A DNA stretch of 64,000 bases, taken from positions 2,168,501-2,232,500 of the forward strand of contig NZ_CP018099.1 of the NCBI RefSeq assembly GCF_001886815.1, in the 5' to 3' direction. Of the stretch, positions 10,003 to 18,963 are shown piece after piece. Position numbers and translations under genes: made by a program. The notes beneath the pieces are model-generated. The model was not told the origin of the DNA, did not search any database, and worked only from the letters and a program-made list of their open reading frames with translations. The DNA is from Caldithrix abyssi DSM 13497. GTDB taxonomy: Bacteria; Calditrichota; Calditrichia; Calditrichales; Calditrichaceae. How positions within the stretch are numbered: position 1 is the stretch's first letter; each line of letters opens with the position of its first letter.

Positions 10003-10216
10003 AATAGGTAGGTGGACTCCCCGCGCTTATCCAAATGCCAGATTGTGCTTTTTAAATCAAACTCCTTCATCATTCATCAATCATCAATCATGCCCCAGGC
10101 ATCCCGCTCTGTATTTGATAAACTATGGTCTCTTTCTTTGATATTTATTTGAATTCCTCATAAAATACTTATAATTTCTAAAGATTTTTTAATCAAGAAT
10201 AAACAAAGGGATTTGG
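10003..10216. repeat. Intergenic stretch with short CATCAAT-type repeats
   Basis: No ORF is convincing here. Around 10065-10092 there is a run of degenerate 7-bp units of the ATCAATC type (cattcatcaatcatcaatca), similar in style to the other short tandem repeats in this window. Confidence 0.5.
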
Positions 10217-11338
10217 ATGGCTGAAAAAATTAAATTGTTGTTTAGAATTGGGTATGCTTACCACAAGGCAGCCTTTGATCCGGTCATTGAATATTTAATG
10301 AATGACCCTAAATACGACGTTTATTTTTCGCTGGATGCGGAAAAAAAACGTTATTTTTGGGTGCTCGACATCCCGTACCAGCAGCCAATTATTGATGAAT
10401 GGAAAAAACTGGGATATCGCTTCACTAAAGAAAAGAAAGGTTTTGATATCGTAATTACGGGCGATACGCTAAGAGACGCTCCAGAATACGGAAAAACATT
10501 GCTCTGTTTTTTGAATCACGGTACGGGTATAAAAAATATTCTTTACCGCAACCTGGCTAAGTTCCCGGATCATCGTTATCAGATTTTTGTGGAAGGCCCG
10601 CACCGCGTAAAATCGTTGCTCAGTTCTCCCGCATTGGGTAAAAACGAGGTGCATCTGGTCGGTTTGCCTAAACTGGACTTTTATTTTCAGGGACGCTTTA
10701 ATGATCGGGAAGGCATTCTTCGACGCTGGGGATTGGATCCAAACAAGAAGACTGTTTTGTACGCCCCGACCTACAAGCCGACTTCCCTTTACGACATTAA
10801 GGACGATATCTTTGAACAGACAAAGGATTTTAATCTGATTATTAAATTGCATCCCTATAGCTGGATGGGCAAGTATGCTCCGCACCGCCAGCATCGAATT
10901 TTTGAAAAACGCGTAAAGAAATACAATCATGCCGTTTTATTGCCCTTTGAAGCCTACAATATCGTTCCTTTTTACGCCGTGGCCGATACGATCATTAGCG
11001 AGGCTTCCAGCACGGTGTTCGATTTTTTAGCGCTCGGTAAATTTGGCATTGTTTATGACCTGCCCTGCGATGATTTAAAACATTCCGATGGCGAGCCGTT
11101 ACTGGAAATTGACAACCGCGAATTTTTAAAAGGCGCTTTTGTTCATATCCAAAACGGAAAACAAATTTACCAGGCGGTGGAACAGGCGCTGAATCCTACA
11201 CAAGAGATGAAAGAAAAAGCCGAAGTGTATCGCAACGAACTTTTTTACAAGCTGGACGGTAAAGCCACGGAACGCTTTGTAAAAAAAATGGAGGAATTAT
11301 ATTACGAAGGCGGCCACGAAAATGTGCCAGAACAGTGA
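10217..11338 (+). CDS. CDP-glycerol glycerophosphotransferase-family protein
   Basis: A 373-aa protein without a signal peptide. It has the family's GT-B-like motifs: an acceptor-side HGTG (residues about 101-104), the donor-domain VLYAPTYKP near 178, IIKLHPY near 220, and the nucleotide-binding stretch ISEASSTVFDFLALGK near 263. This family moves polyol-phosphate from CDP-activated donors onto a lipid-linked acceptor or growing polymer (TagB/TagF type). A sugar-nucleotidyltransferase follows on the same strand and could make a CDP-linked donor. Teichoic-acid-like enzymes are unexpected in a diderm but are known in capsule and LPS decoration. The exact donor is not determined. Confidence 0.8.
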   Translation: MAEKIKLLFRIGYAYHKAAFDPVIEYLMNDPKYDVYFSLDAEKKRYFWVLDIPYQQPIIDEWKKLGYRFTKEKKGFDIVITGDTLRDAPEYGKTLLCFLNHGTGIKNILYRNLAKFPDHRYQIFVEGPHRVKSLLSSPALGKNEVHLVGLPKLDFYFQGRFNDREGILRRWGLDPNKKTVLYAPTYKPTSLYDIKDDIFEQTKDFNLIIKLHPYSWMGKYAPHRQHRIFEKRVKKYNHAVLLPFEAYNIVPFYAVADTIISEASSTVFDFLALGKFGIVYDLPCDDLKHSDGEPLLEIDNREFLKGAFVHIQNGKQIYQAVEQALNPTQEMKEKAEVYRNELFYKLDGKATERFVKKMEELYYEGGHENVPEQ

Positions 11339-11350
11339 AAGATTTAATAG

Positions 11351-11397
11351 CAATTACAAATTACGAATTACGAATTACGAATTACGGATTGCGAATT
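11351..11397. repeat. Short tandem repeat, 7-bp unit GAATTAC
   Basis: About six or seven consecutive 7-bp units (CAATTAC, AAATTAC, GAATTAC x3, GGATTGC, GAATTGG) occur just after the CDP-glycerol transferase gene. The same unit recurs at 50797-50895 and, on the other strand, at 58613-58645. The remainder of 11398-11596 shows no clear gene. Confidence 0.75.
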
Positions 11398-11596
11398 GGT
11401 CGGTTGAGATGGCAGGGAAGTGTAAACGGATTGCGTGGTGGAATCGTAGGAATGAGTAAATGGTGGTTGCCAAAAGCTTTAAACCTTCAGCACCAGAAAT
11501 GGTAAAGAGGTAGGACTGGTAGCGCCTGTTCTCTGGCAGGGCTTCACTAGAGGAGCTGAATTTAATTAATAACGAATCGGAAAGGAAATAAAATAG

Positions 11597-12319
11597 ATGA
11601 AAGCTGTTATTGTTGCCGCAGGACGCGGCAGTCGCCTGATGAATCACAAACCTAAAACGTTGACCGAAATTGGTGGGAAAACGATATTTCAATACATTCT
11701 GAAAAACTTAACCGCGGCCGGCGTCCGGCAGTTTGTGGTCGTGGTGGGCTACCAGGCGCCAATTTTGCAAGATTTTTTGGTGCAACACGATTATTTTGGG
11801 CTGGATATCCAGACGGTGTACAACGATGAATGGCAACGGGGCAACGGAATTTCTGTCCTCAAGTCCGAAAGCCTTGTTGGCAACCAGCCTTTTATTCTTT
11901 CCATGAGCGATCACATCGTCAGTCCGGCCGCTTTGCAACGAATCATTGAGGCCGAGGACTCGCGCAATCTTTTGCTGGTCGATCCGGATGTGGAGCGCAT
12001 TTTTGACATCGATGACGCCACCAAAGTGCAGTTAAAAAATGAAGTAATTCTGGACATCGGAAAAGAACTGGACGCTTACAATGGCATTGATTGCGGTATT
12101 TTTAGATTGAAACCTGATTTTTATCAGGCCATGCGCCAACAACTCCAGGAGGGTAAAGAATCGATCAGCGCCGCCATTCAAAAATTGATTAACAACAACG
12201 ACATGGCCGCTGTATTCATGCAAAATGATGAATGGTGGATCGATATCGATACGCCGGAAAGCCTGGCCTACGCCCAAAAGCGGATTCGTGATCTCACTTA
12301 TCAGGAACTTTCTATTTAA
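11597..12319 (+). CDS. Nucleotidyltransferase (sugar- or polyol-phosphate NTP transferase)
   Basis: A 240-aa GT-A-fold nucleotidyltransferase. The N-terminus has the signature KAVIVAAGRGSRL followed by PKTLTEIGGK (substrate lysine), with a VVVGY strand and a catalytic acidic motif (LSMSDHI near residue 100). The late DIDTPESLAYAQ motif is typical of the LicC/IPCT-like branch that makes CDP-choline or CDP-inositol. Next to a CDP-glycerol-type transferase, a CTP-dependent activity is plausible; UTP- or GTP-dependent sugar activation is the alternative. It lies about 260 bp after its upstream neighbour, and a GGAAA site precedes the ATG. Confidence 0.8.
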   Translation: MKAVIVAAGRGSRLMNHKPKTLTEIGGKTIFQYILKNLTAAGVRQFVVVVGYQAPILQDFLVQHDYFGLDIQTVYNDEWQRGNGISVLKSESLVGNQPFILSMSDHIVSPAALQRIIEAEDSRNLLLVDPDVERIFDIDDATKVQLKNEVILDIGKELDAYNGIDCGIFRLKPDFYQAMRQQLQEGKESISAAIQKLINNNDMAAVFMQNDEWWIDIDTPESLAYAQKRIRDLTYQELSI

Positions 12320-12392
12320 TCGCATTGTCCATCAAGAGCAAGGCCGGCTTTTAAATTCACCGCCTTGCACAGCCTGCTTTTAAATTGGGCGC

Positions 12393-13433
12393 CTAATTGA
12401 ATGATACTTTGCGGTGAGCTCCCGCTACAAATTGTAGTTTTTTCCTTAAAGGAAGAAGGCGACTTTTAACACGCAGCCTGATGCGGTACAGGTTATCTTC
12501 AATTGTTCCGGGGACAAGTAACCTTTTGAATTTTGAATGGAGGCGCCAGTAATACGTTTCTATGAGCGACGGTTTTGTAAAATGCGAAAAGATCAATGGA
12601 TAATGATAAGCAGTCAATTCCCGGTGAGCAACACGCTCAAATCGATAAATTTGACTTTTGGAAAGCGCGGTATGCCACTTGTTAAAATTCCCGCGCTTTA
12701 AATCGGAGACAATGTTTTTGGCAATGAAACGGATTAAGCTCTTATCCTGATCATCTATTCCAAGAAAATCAATCAGTTGTTGAAAGATTAAAACAGGATT
12801 TTGTAAGAGATCTTCATACCGCAACTCAAATTTTTGATCGTCTTTTAATGTAGCAAAGAAATTTTGTGCTAAGTTAATTCTTTTCTTCCATTCTTCGGCC
12901 GCGCAGTGGATGTTTTTGGGGCCAAAATGCGTTTTGAATTCCGACAGAGCAACGTCGCGTCCATCGCGTACAATGTGAATGAACTGAGCGTCTGGAAACA
13001 GCCGCAGAATTTTATCCAGGCCGAAAATGTATTCCGGTGTTTTGTCTCCCCAGCGTTCCATGCCATGATATTGTGCAAATTGTAAAAAAATGGCCTGAAG
13101 AAGCCCGGAATAAGAAGGGAATTTTAACGATGATAATACCTTTTCTTTATCGAGATCAAAGTTAAACCTTTTCTTTATTCGTTTAAAATAACGCTCCTGA
13201 ACGATATCTTCCAGCAGATTGATCAAATTTTCCCGGCGATTAAGATCACCGTATTGCTCTAATGCGTCATAATAACGGAGGATGAACTGGCTTTCCGTGC
13301 CAAAGTTAATCTTCAAATACTTGCGAATCAGTTTGATTAAAATAGAGGTGCCCGACCGCCCATGACCAATAACAAAGACTGGATTCAACTTTCGATGTTT
13401 TACCTGCAGCTCTGGCAATAGTTCTTGAACCAT
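12393..13433 (-). CDS. Sulfotransferase family protein
   Basis: The 346-aa product carries both PAPS-binding signatures of the family: the 5'-phosphosulfate loop (VFVIGHGRSGTSILIK, residues about 19-34) and the 3'-phosphate motif (FIHIVRDGRDVALSEFK, near residue 155). A C-terminal basic helical segment follows. The start has AAGGATGG upstream. It is cytoplasmic, without signal or membrane segments. It converges on the nucleotidyltransferase with a 73-bp gap, so sulfation of the same surface glycan is possible but only inferred from position. Confidence 0.8.
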   Translation of the reverse strand: MVQELLPELQVKHRKLNPVFVIGHGRSGTSILIKLIRKYLKINFGTESQFILRYYDALEQYGDLNRRENLINLLEDIVQERYFKRIKKRFNFDLDKEKVLSSLKFPSYSGLLQAIFLQFAQYHGMERWGDKTPEYIFGLDKILRLFPDAQFIHIVRDGRDVALSEFKTHFGPKNIHCAAEEWKKRINLAQNFFATLKDDQKFELRYEDLLQNPVLIFQQLIDFLGIDDQDKSLIRFIAKNIVSDLKRGNFNKWHTALSKSQIYRFERVAHRELTAYHYPLIFSHFTKPSLIETYYWRLHSKFKRLLVPGTIEDNLYRIRLRVKSRLLPLRKKLQFVAGAHRKVSFN

Positions 13434-13731
13434 GCGCCCATCCTTTTTTATTCATTAAAATAAAAGTTAATGTTCGAAGAGTATTAAAATTCCATTTATT
13501 TTTTATGAAAAAGTTTTAAACTTAAAGCGTACGCTATTTTCAAGCAAGGACTGCTTTCGCCTGTGGCTTTTTCCCTACGGTGTAATGGATACCTGTGTTC
13601 TAATGAATGATACGTCTTTGTGTCAGGAATTTTCTGGGTAGGCCTCTTAGCTTACAAAGAGTGGAATGAGGAATGACATTTCGGCGTCCATTCAACCAAT
13701 CAGCGGGGTAAAAATTTTTGCATCCCACCCC

Positions 13732-15444
13732 GGAGGCTGTTGCAAATTCAGTTTGAGTAAAATTCAAAAAATTTGTAAATTCTGGGCGACAGATAAAACA
13801 AGTAATAACAAAGGAATTCCATGAGTTTTATTACTTATAATCGCTCACAAATGAATCTCTTTGGCTATAGTGTGGAAGATTTTGCCAGAGACGATCCAAA
13901 GAGTCGATTTGTAGTGGAGTTGGTTTCGCGCCTTGATTTAAGTGCACTTTATTCCCGTTATAGTTCACAAGGCGGTGATTCTTATGCCCCAGACATGATG
14001 CTTGCCTTATGGTTTTATGCTTATAGTAACGGCATTACCAGCACCCGTAAGCTGGAGGAATTGTGTAAATATGATACGCGCTACATTTATATCACTGGGA
14101 ATCAGCATCCGGATCATAGTACATTAAGTCGTTTTCGCAAGGCACATTTGGATTTATTAGACCAATATTTTGTAGAGATACTTTTAATTGCCCAGGCCGA
14201 AGGCATAAGTAGTTTCAACCAGATAGCCATAGATGGCACGAAAATCAAAGCGCACAGCAGTAAGCGTCATGGCTACACTGAGGATCAATTAGACAAACGT
14301 ATAGAGAAGTTAAGAGCAGAGATCAAGCAATACATGCAGCGCTGTAATTTTGTAGAACAGGGGGCCACGGATGAATTAGATTTAGAAACTCTTCGAGCGG
14401 AGAAAGAACGGCTTGAGCGCTTAGAGAAAGAGATATTAGAACGTAAAGCCCAATTGAAAGAGCGTAAGAAACAGCTCAAATCAGAACATCGTTCAAGACA
14501 TCAAATAAATGTAAAAGAGCCGGATGCCCGCATGATGCCTTCGGTGGATGGGCCGGGTTATAACGCACAATTAGGCGTAGATATGTCGAGTCATTTAATT
14601 GTAGCCCATGAAGTGGTAAGCCAGCCCAACGACCAGGGTCAATTCATACCGATCCAAGAACAAGTAGAGAAGAATCTTGGTTCAGATGATAAGCGATCTT
14701 ACACAGCCGATTCCGGTTATCACAATAGCGCAGACCTAAAAGAATTGGAAGAAAAGCAGATCGATGCCGTAATAGCCGATCCCCAGTTATCCAATCGTTC
14801 GATAAAGGAGACACCGACCTCCAAGGAAGAATTGCAAAAAGAAGAAAGAAAACTAAAACGAAGTGATTTTGTGTATCATGAACAGGGAGATTACTATGAA
14901 TGTCCGGCGGGTAAGAAGCTTTTTCCAGTTGAGAGGAATAGCGAACGGATCGTATATCGTTCCAATGATTGTCAGGACTGTCCCTTAATTAATTTATGCA
15001 TTTCCAGTAAAAAGAAAGTTAAGCAAATCCATCGTTCAGTTAATGAGAGTTATTGCGAACGTATGGCGAAAAAGTTACAAACTTCAGCGGCGCAGGAACG
15101 ACTAAAGAAGCGTTCGGTGACAGTTGAACCTGTTTTTGGTAATTTGAAGCATAATTTAGGCTATCGTGGATTTTCCTTATCTGGTCTTAATAATGTTCGT
15201 AGTGAATTTACGTTAATGTGTATTGGGCATAATATTAATGTTCTATTTAAAAATATGTTAGGGAAACGTTTAGCAGCGTTTATAAAAGCATCACAAGAAA
15301 AAGATGATCTATTAATTTTATTTTCAAAGAATATTTTGGCATTTTTAATTCTATATTTTGCCCAACGTTTAAGAATGAGAAAAAATTATCAATATCGGAG
15401 AATATAAACATTAATTCCTCCCCCCCCCCCATGCAACAGCCTCC
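13732..15444. mobile_element. IS1182-family-like insertion sequence
   Basis: Perfect 13-bp terminal inverted repeats (GGAGGCTGTTGCA at 13732-13744 and its complement at 15432-15444) bracket a single transposase gene. An 11-base C run (15420-15430) abuts the right repeat. The flanks CATCCCACC and GGTGGGACAGATG are inverted relative to each other, so the element lies inside a palindrome. That palindrome appears to belong to a dispersed intergenic repeat seen near 43.7 and 63.2 kb. At most a 2-bp target duplication (CC) can be seen. Confidence 0.85.
13821..15407 (+). CDS. IS1182-family transposase
   Basis: A 528-aa DDE transposase with the N-terminal DUF772-type helical domain (YAPDMMLALWFYAYSNG, then DHSTLSRFRK). 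Catalytic-core elements include IAIDGTKIKAHSSK near residue 136, YTADSGYHNSADL near residue 293 and the C-terminal VEPVFGNLKHNLGYRGF, which supplies the Glu. A coiled-coil insertion lies at residues about 155-225, and a Cys-containing stretch (CPAGKK, CQDCPLINLC) at about 360-395, as in other IS1182 members. The frame is intact and reaches family length, so it may be active. Start at ATG 13821 with an AAAGGA site. Confidence 0.9.
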   Translation: MSFITYNRSQMNLFGYSVEDFARDDPKSRFVVELVSRLDLSALYSRYSSQGGDSYAPDMMLALWFYAYSNGITSTRKLEELCKYDTRYIYITGNQHPDHSTLSRFRKAHLDLLDQYFVEILLIAQAEGISSFNQIAIDGTKIKAHSSKRHGYTEDQLDKRIEKLRAEIKQYMQRCNFVEQGATDELDLETLRAEKERLERLEKEILERKAQLKERKKQLKSEHRSRHQINVKEPDARMMPSVDGPGYNAQLGVDMSSHLIVAHEVVSQPNDQGQFIPIQEQVEKNLGSDDKRSYTADSGYHNSADLKELEEKQIDAVIADPQLSNRSIKETPTSKEELQKEERKLKRSDFVYHEQGDYYECPAGKKLFPVERNSERIVYRSNDCQDCPLINLCISSKKKVKQIHRSVNESYCERMAKKLQTSAAQERLKKRSVTVEPVFGNLKHNLGYRGFSLSGLNNVRSEFTLMCIGHNINVLFKNMLGKRLAAFIKASQEKDDLLILFSKNILAFLILYFAQRLRMRKNYQYRRI

Positions 15445-15480
15445 CCGGTGGGACAGATGCTACGAAGGAAGTTTTCTAAA

Positions 15481-15514
15481 AAATAAAAAAAGCCGGCCAT
15501 TGCTGACCGACTTT
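15481..15514 (-). terminator. Rho-independent terminator for the superoxide dismutase gene
   Basis: Read on the minus strand, AAAGTCGGTC and GGCCGGCTTT pair (two G-U wobbles) around a 6-base loop and run into a T-rich tail (TTTTATTT). It lies 54 bp past the stop of the dismutase. Confidence 0.75.
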
Positions 15515-15567
15515 TAGGGTCTCAGGGAAGGGCATGTTTAGATAGTAAAACTAAAAAGTTTGTCTCT

Positions 15568-16290
15568 TTATTTCCGCAGAGCTAAAATATTTTTCCAGAC
15601 CTGTTCCCAGTTGACGATATTCCACCATGCTTCGATGTAAGCGGCCCGTTTGTTTTCGTACTGTAGATAATAGGCATGTTCCCAAACGTCGATACCCATC
15701 ACCGGAGTGCTGCCCCAGGGCGAGAGTTTCTGTTGATTTTCGGCCTGTAGAACAATCAACCGATCGTCCTGCGGGCGGTAATGGAGTAGCCCCCAGCCGC
15801 TGCCTTCAACCGCTTTGGCCGCTGCGGAAAATTGCGCTTTAAAGGCTTCAAAGCTACCAAAGTCGCGTTCAATCATCTTAAGCAGTTCGCCTTTCGGTTT
15901 ACCGCCACCGCCTTTGCCAGCCGGCGCCATCACTTTCCAGAACATGGAGTGTAAAAAGTGTCCGCCGCCGTTAAAGGCAGCTTTACGCGACCAGTACTGA
16001 ATTAAACCGAAATCGCCGGTTGCCCGCGCTCTGGCCAGTTCTTTTTCCGCCTTGTTTAATCCTTTTACATAACCGGCATGATGCTTACTGTGGTGTAATT
16101 CCATAATTCTCCTGTTAATGTATGGTTCCAGCGCATCATACGCGTAGGGTAACGGCGGTAATTTGTGTTCGGTTAGTTGGCCGCTGAGGTCCGCAGATTG
16201 TTCTGCATTGGCCGCCATAATATGAGGCGCTAAAATACCGCCAGCCATTACCAGGCCGCTTGCTTTTAAAAAGTTTCTACGATTGGACAT
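15568..16290 (-). CDS. Fe/Mn superoxide dismutase with Tat signal peptide
   Basis: The 240-aa product begins with a twin-arginine signal (NRRNFLKASGLVMAGGIL), so it is predicted to be exported folded to the periplasm. The catalytic part (from about residue 44) has the dismutase hallmarks: first metal His in LHHSKHHAGY, second in GGHFLHSMFW, and Asp and His in GIDVWEHAYYLQY. The usual Asn of GGHxNHxxFW is Leu here. GGH and the late MGIDVWEHAY context look more Mn- than Fe-type, but metal choice cannot be settled by reading. Export by Tat is fairly uncommon for this enzyme. A tatA gene is at 40266. Confidence 0.9.
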   Translation of the reverse strand: MSNRRNFLKASGLVMAGGILAPHIMAANAEQSADLSGQLTEHKLPPLPYAYDALEPYINRRIMELHHSKHHAGYVKGLNKAEKELARARATGDFGLIQYWSRKAAFNGGGHFLHSMFWKVMAPAGKGGGGKPKGELLKMIERDFGSFEAFKAQFSAAAKAVEGSGWGLLHYRPQDDRLIVLQAENQQKLSPWGSTPVMGIDVWEHAYYLQYENKRAAYIEAWWNIVNWEQVWKNILALRK

Positions 16291-16417
16291 GTTTTCCTCC
16301 TGAAATTATTTTGAAATTAGAATATTGTAACCGTTAAAGATAAAAAAAAATTCCGCGACTAAGATGGTTTTGTTAAAATTAAAAAATCATTTAAGATAAG
16401 CAGAGCGCTGTTCTTTT

Positions 16418-17671
16418 TCAGGAATCGATGAACATGCTTTCTGGCAGCCGTAAAAAGCTAATGGTCATGCCAATGGTGACAGGCATAATGAAGCAAAAGG
16501 CCAGAAGGTTGTCCTGGTCAAAGGAAGGTAAAATAAGTTTTAAAAGAATTAACAAACCGGCGCCTGCCAGTTGTAAAATCCACAAAAACTTTAACGATTT
16601 ATAAGCCCACGCTTTTTCGCGGGCCAGAAAAATGGCAAAAACGGCGATTAACAAGGTAAGCGGATTGGCCAAAAGAATATTTTCGTTACCGTAGGTCACG
16701 TCGTGTTCGGTAAAAAACATCACAAAAAATAACACCAGGCCAGGAATTCCTAAAACCAATCCCAGTAAAAAGTTGTAAAGACTGAAAATCAGCGTAAACC
16801 AGCGAAAGGGTCTTCGTTTTTGGATCAGAACTAAAAGAAGAGCCAGGCCTCCGATGAATAAACCGAAAAACAAGACCGGCCATTCGTGTCGAGGGACGTT
16901 TTTCGGTGTGGGCGAACGGTTGGCCTTAAACCAGATTACCGGAGAGTCGGCAAGGGCGTGTTGTTGCCCTGTGCTGTCTGTGTAGCTAAAAGCCAGCACG
17001 TGTCGTTCCAGTTCATCGGGTAAAAACATTTCGTCCCATTTTGTAATGGGTTGATCGATGCGGTCGCTCATCAAGAACATGAGCAGCCATTCCAGGGCGG
17101 GATTTCGGGCCACATAACGTCTGGTGTGTTGACGCAAGGTCATGGATGCCGGCGCTTGCATGGCCTGTTTAAACTGACCGTCAACCGCCTGATCCAGCAG
17201 GTCTCGCAAACGAGTGGAACAGTTATCGTAATAATGATGGTAGAGGTATTTTTTGTTTTGTGGTAAAATATTCCATTCTACAAAGCGGGCAAGCTTTAAT
17301 CGGCTTTTTAAGGGGATGTTCAGATGGGTCAGCCGAATTTCACGGTTTTCGCGACGGTAGTAGTTAAAATAACCGCTAACGGAAGCGCGGCCTACTTCAA
17401 ATATTAGCCGTCCCATAACAAAACGGAAAATCATATCATTGTCAAATGAATAGAGTCCGTAGTTGTAGATGGCCGATTGCTGCAGCACGGTGTCTTCCAC
17501 AATCAATGCCACATGGCCCCAATAAGAAGGAATGTCGTCTCCCGGTCCAAAAGTTACCAGGTAAAAGGTCAAATTTTCTGCTTTGCTCTGGCCGGTTGCC
17601 CAGGGCATGGGAGCGGAAAAGAGTAAGCGTACCGTTAAAAGCGCAAGTAAGATGAATTTAATGTGTTTCAT
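16418..17671 (-). CDS. DUF4105 (Lnb N-terminal-like) membrane protein
   Basis: A 417-aa protein with an N-terminal signal peptide or anchor. The DUF4105 periplasmic domain follows: LVTFGPGDDIPSYWGHVALIVED with the conserved WGH (His near residue 53), then YHHYYDNCSTRLRDLLD with the conserved NCST (Cys near residue 151). The domain resembles NlpC/P60-type cysteine hydrolases. About five hydrophobic segments occupy residues 245-405. An amide hydrolase role at the cell envelope is likely but unproven. It lies 127 bp upstream of the dismutase on the same strand, with no clear shared operon. Confidence 0.8.
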   Translation of the reverse strand: MKHIKFILLALLTVRLLFSAPMPWATGQSKAENLTFYLVTFGPGDDIPSYWGHVALIVEDTVLQQSAIYNYGLYSFDNDMIFRFVMGRLIFEVGRASVSGYFNYYRRENREIRLTHLNIPLKSRLKLARFVEWNILPQNKKYLYHHYYDNCSTRLRDLLDQAVDGQFKQAMQAPASMTLRQHTRRYVARNPALEWLLMFLMSDRIDQPITKWDEMFLPDELERHVLAFSYTDSTGQQHALADSPVIWFKANRSPTPKNVPRHEWPVLFFGLFIGGLALLLVLIQKRRPFRWFTLIFSLYNFLLGLVLGIPGLVLFFVMFFTEHDVTYGNENILLANPLTLLIAVFAIFLAREKAWAYKSLKFLWILQLAGAGLLILLKLILPSFDQDNLLAFCFIMPVTIGMTISFLRLPESMFIDS

Positions 17672-18186
17672 TGTTCAACTCTATCTGAAATTAAAAGGCA
17701 AAGTTAAAAGGCAAAAGCATACGGCGCAACTTTTAGAAGAAGAGAAATGGATGTGTTTTATGGTTAGAACGTTGAATGTTTTTTAATCAATTCTTCTGCT
17801 GGGGAAATCACATCTATTGAGGCGGTGTATGTATTGATTGGAATGATGATCAACTTAATCAATTACTTTCAAATGCCTTCAGATTTGAACAATGATTTAA
17901 ATTTGCAAAATAGATGCAGATGTTTTTAGTTTTTTTTAAATTCTATTCTCATTATGAGTTGAAAATGAAATCAGGTACGAAGGGGATGGAATCATTAGCA
18001 TAGACGGGTAAAGACGGTAGCTTAGAAGAATACGCATAGCAGTAAATTATGGCGCTTTTAAAGACAAATATTGCCGGGCGGTGCGCGAAAAAGCCCGGCC
18101 AGGTATTTTTGAATACTTTACAGGGGCGCTAAACCTGAAGTTAAACATGTAGGAGTCTATAAACATTAAAAAGGAGTTAAAACATT
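17672..18186. other. Intergenic stretch with a possible coding remnant
   Basis: Mostly AT-rich, with no full gene. From 18021 to 18151 an open frame without a usual start codon encodes about 43 residues ending GIFEYFTGALNLKLNM. Its composition looks protein-like, so it may be the tail of a decayed gene. An AAAAAGGAG site at the end serves the next gene. Confidence 0.4.
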
Positions 18187-18963
18187 ATGAAAACGACAAA
18201 TCGAGTTTTGGTGTGGGACCTTCCTACACGTATATTCCACTGGCTATTTGCAGGAGGATTTTTTGTTGCGGCTATCTTCGCTTTTGGGTTTGGCGAACAT
18301 AGCCCGTTTTTTTCCTATCACGCCATATTCGGCCTGATAATCTTTTTGATCGTTGTTTTACGAGTCCTCTGGGGATTTATAGGCACGCGCTATGCTCGTT
18401 TTGACTCGTTCACTTTTAGTCCTAAAAGTGTGTTTGAGTATTTAAAAGGAGCGCTTCGGGGTGATGGAAATAAGTATGTCGGACACAATCCGGGATCGGC
18501 GTATGCAATTTTCGCCATGCTTATAATGATGATTGGACTTGGCATTACAGGTATTATGCTCGGAACAGGTAACGAATGGGTTGAGGAGTTACATGAGATC
18601 CTTGCTTATGCTATGATCTCAGTTGTTGTGTTACATATCATGGGCGTGCTGTTGCATATCATCCGCCACAGGGAAAATATTATTGCAAGTATGATTCATG
18701 GCAAAAAAGAAGTAGAAGCTCATCAGGCCATCTCTTCATCACGTCCGATTATTGGAGTTATTTTTCTTGTTCTTACAGGAGCGTGGGCCTGGGGGCTTTA
18801 TGCGAACTACGACGCATCAATACAATCTACACGGCTGCCGCTTATTGGGACTCAGCTACAAATTGGCGAAATAGAGAATGAAGATGAACCTGACCAAACT
18901 GAAGACCACGGCTATAAAGACGACCACGATGAATATCACGAAGATGAAGAATGTGATGATTAA
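18187..18963 (+). CDS. Cytochrome b561-type membrane cytochrome b
   Basis: The 258-aa product has the cytochrome b/b6-like signature VWDLPTRIFHWLFAGGFF at the start and four main membrane helices at residues about 16-35, 43-65, 100-120 and 130-155. Candidate heme-ligand His residues are in FHWLF, SYHAIFG, LHEILAY and VLHIMGVLLH. A fifth hydrophobic segment lies near 185. The last 40 residues are highly acidic and His-rich (EDHGYKDDHDEYHEDEE), an unusual tail that might bind metal. Such subunits pass electrons between quinol and periplasmic redox enzymes, but no partner gene is adjacent. AAAAAGGAG precedes the ATG. Confidence 0.85.
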   Translation: MKTTNRVLVWDLPTRIFHWLFAGGFFVAAIFAFGFGEHSPFFSYHAIFGLIIFLIVVLRVLWGFIGTRYARFDSFTFSPKSVFEYLKGALRGDGNKYVGHNPGSAYAIFAMLIMMIGLGITGIMLGTGNEWVEELHEILAYAMISVVVLHIMGVLLHIIRHRENIIASMIHGKKEVEAHQAISSSRPIIGVIFLVLTGAWAWGLYANYDASIQSTRLPLIGTQLQIGEIENEDEPDQTEDHGYKDDHDEYHEDEECDD

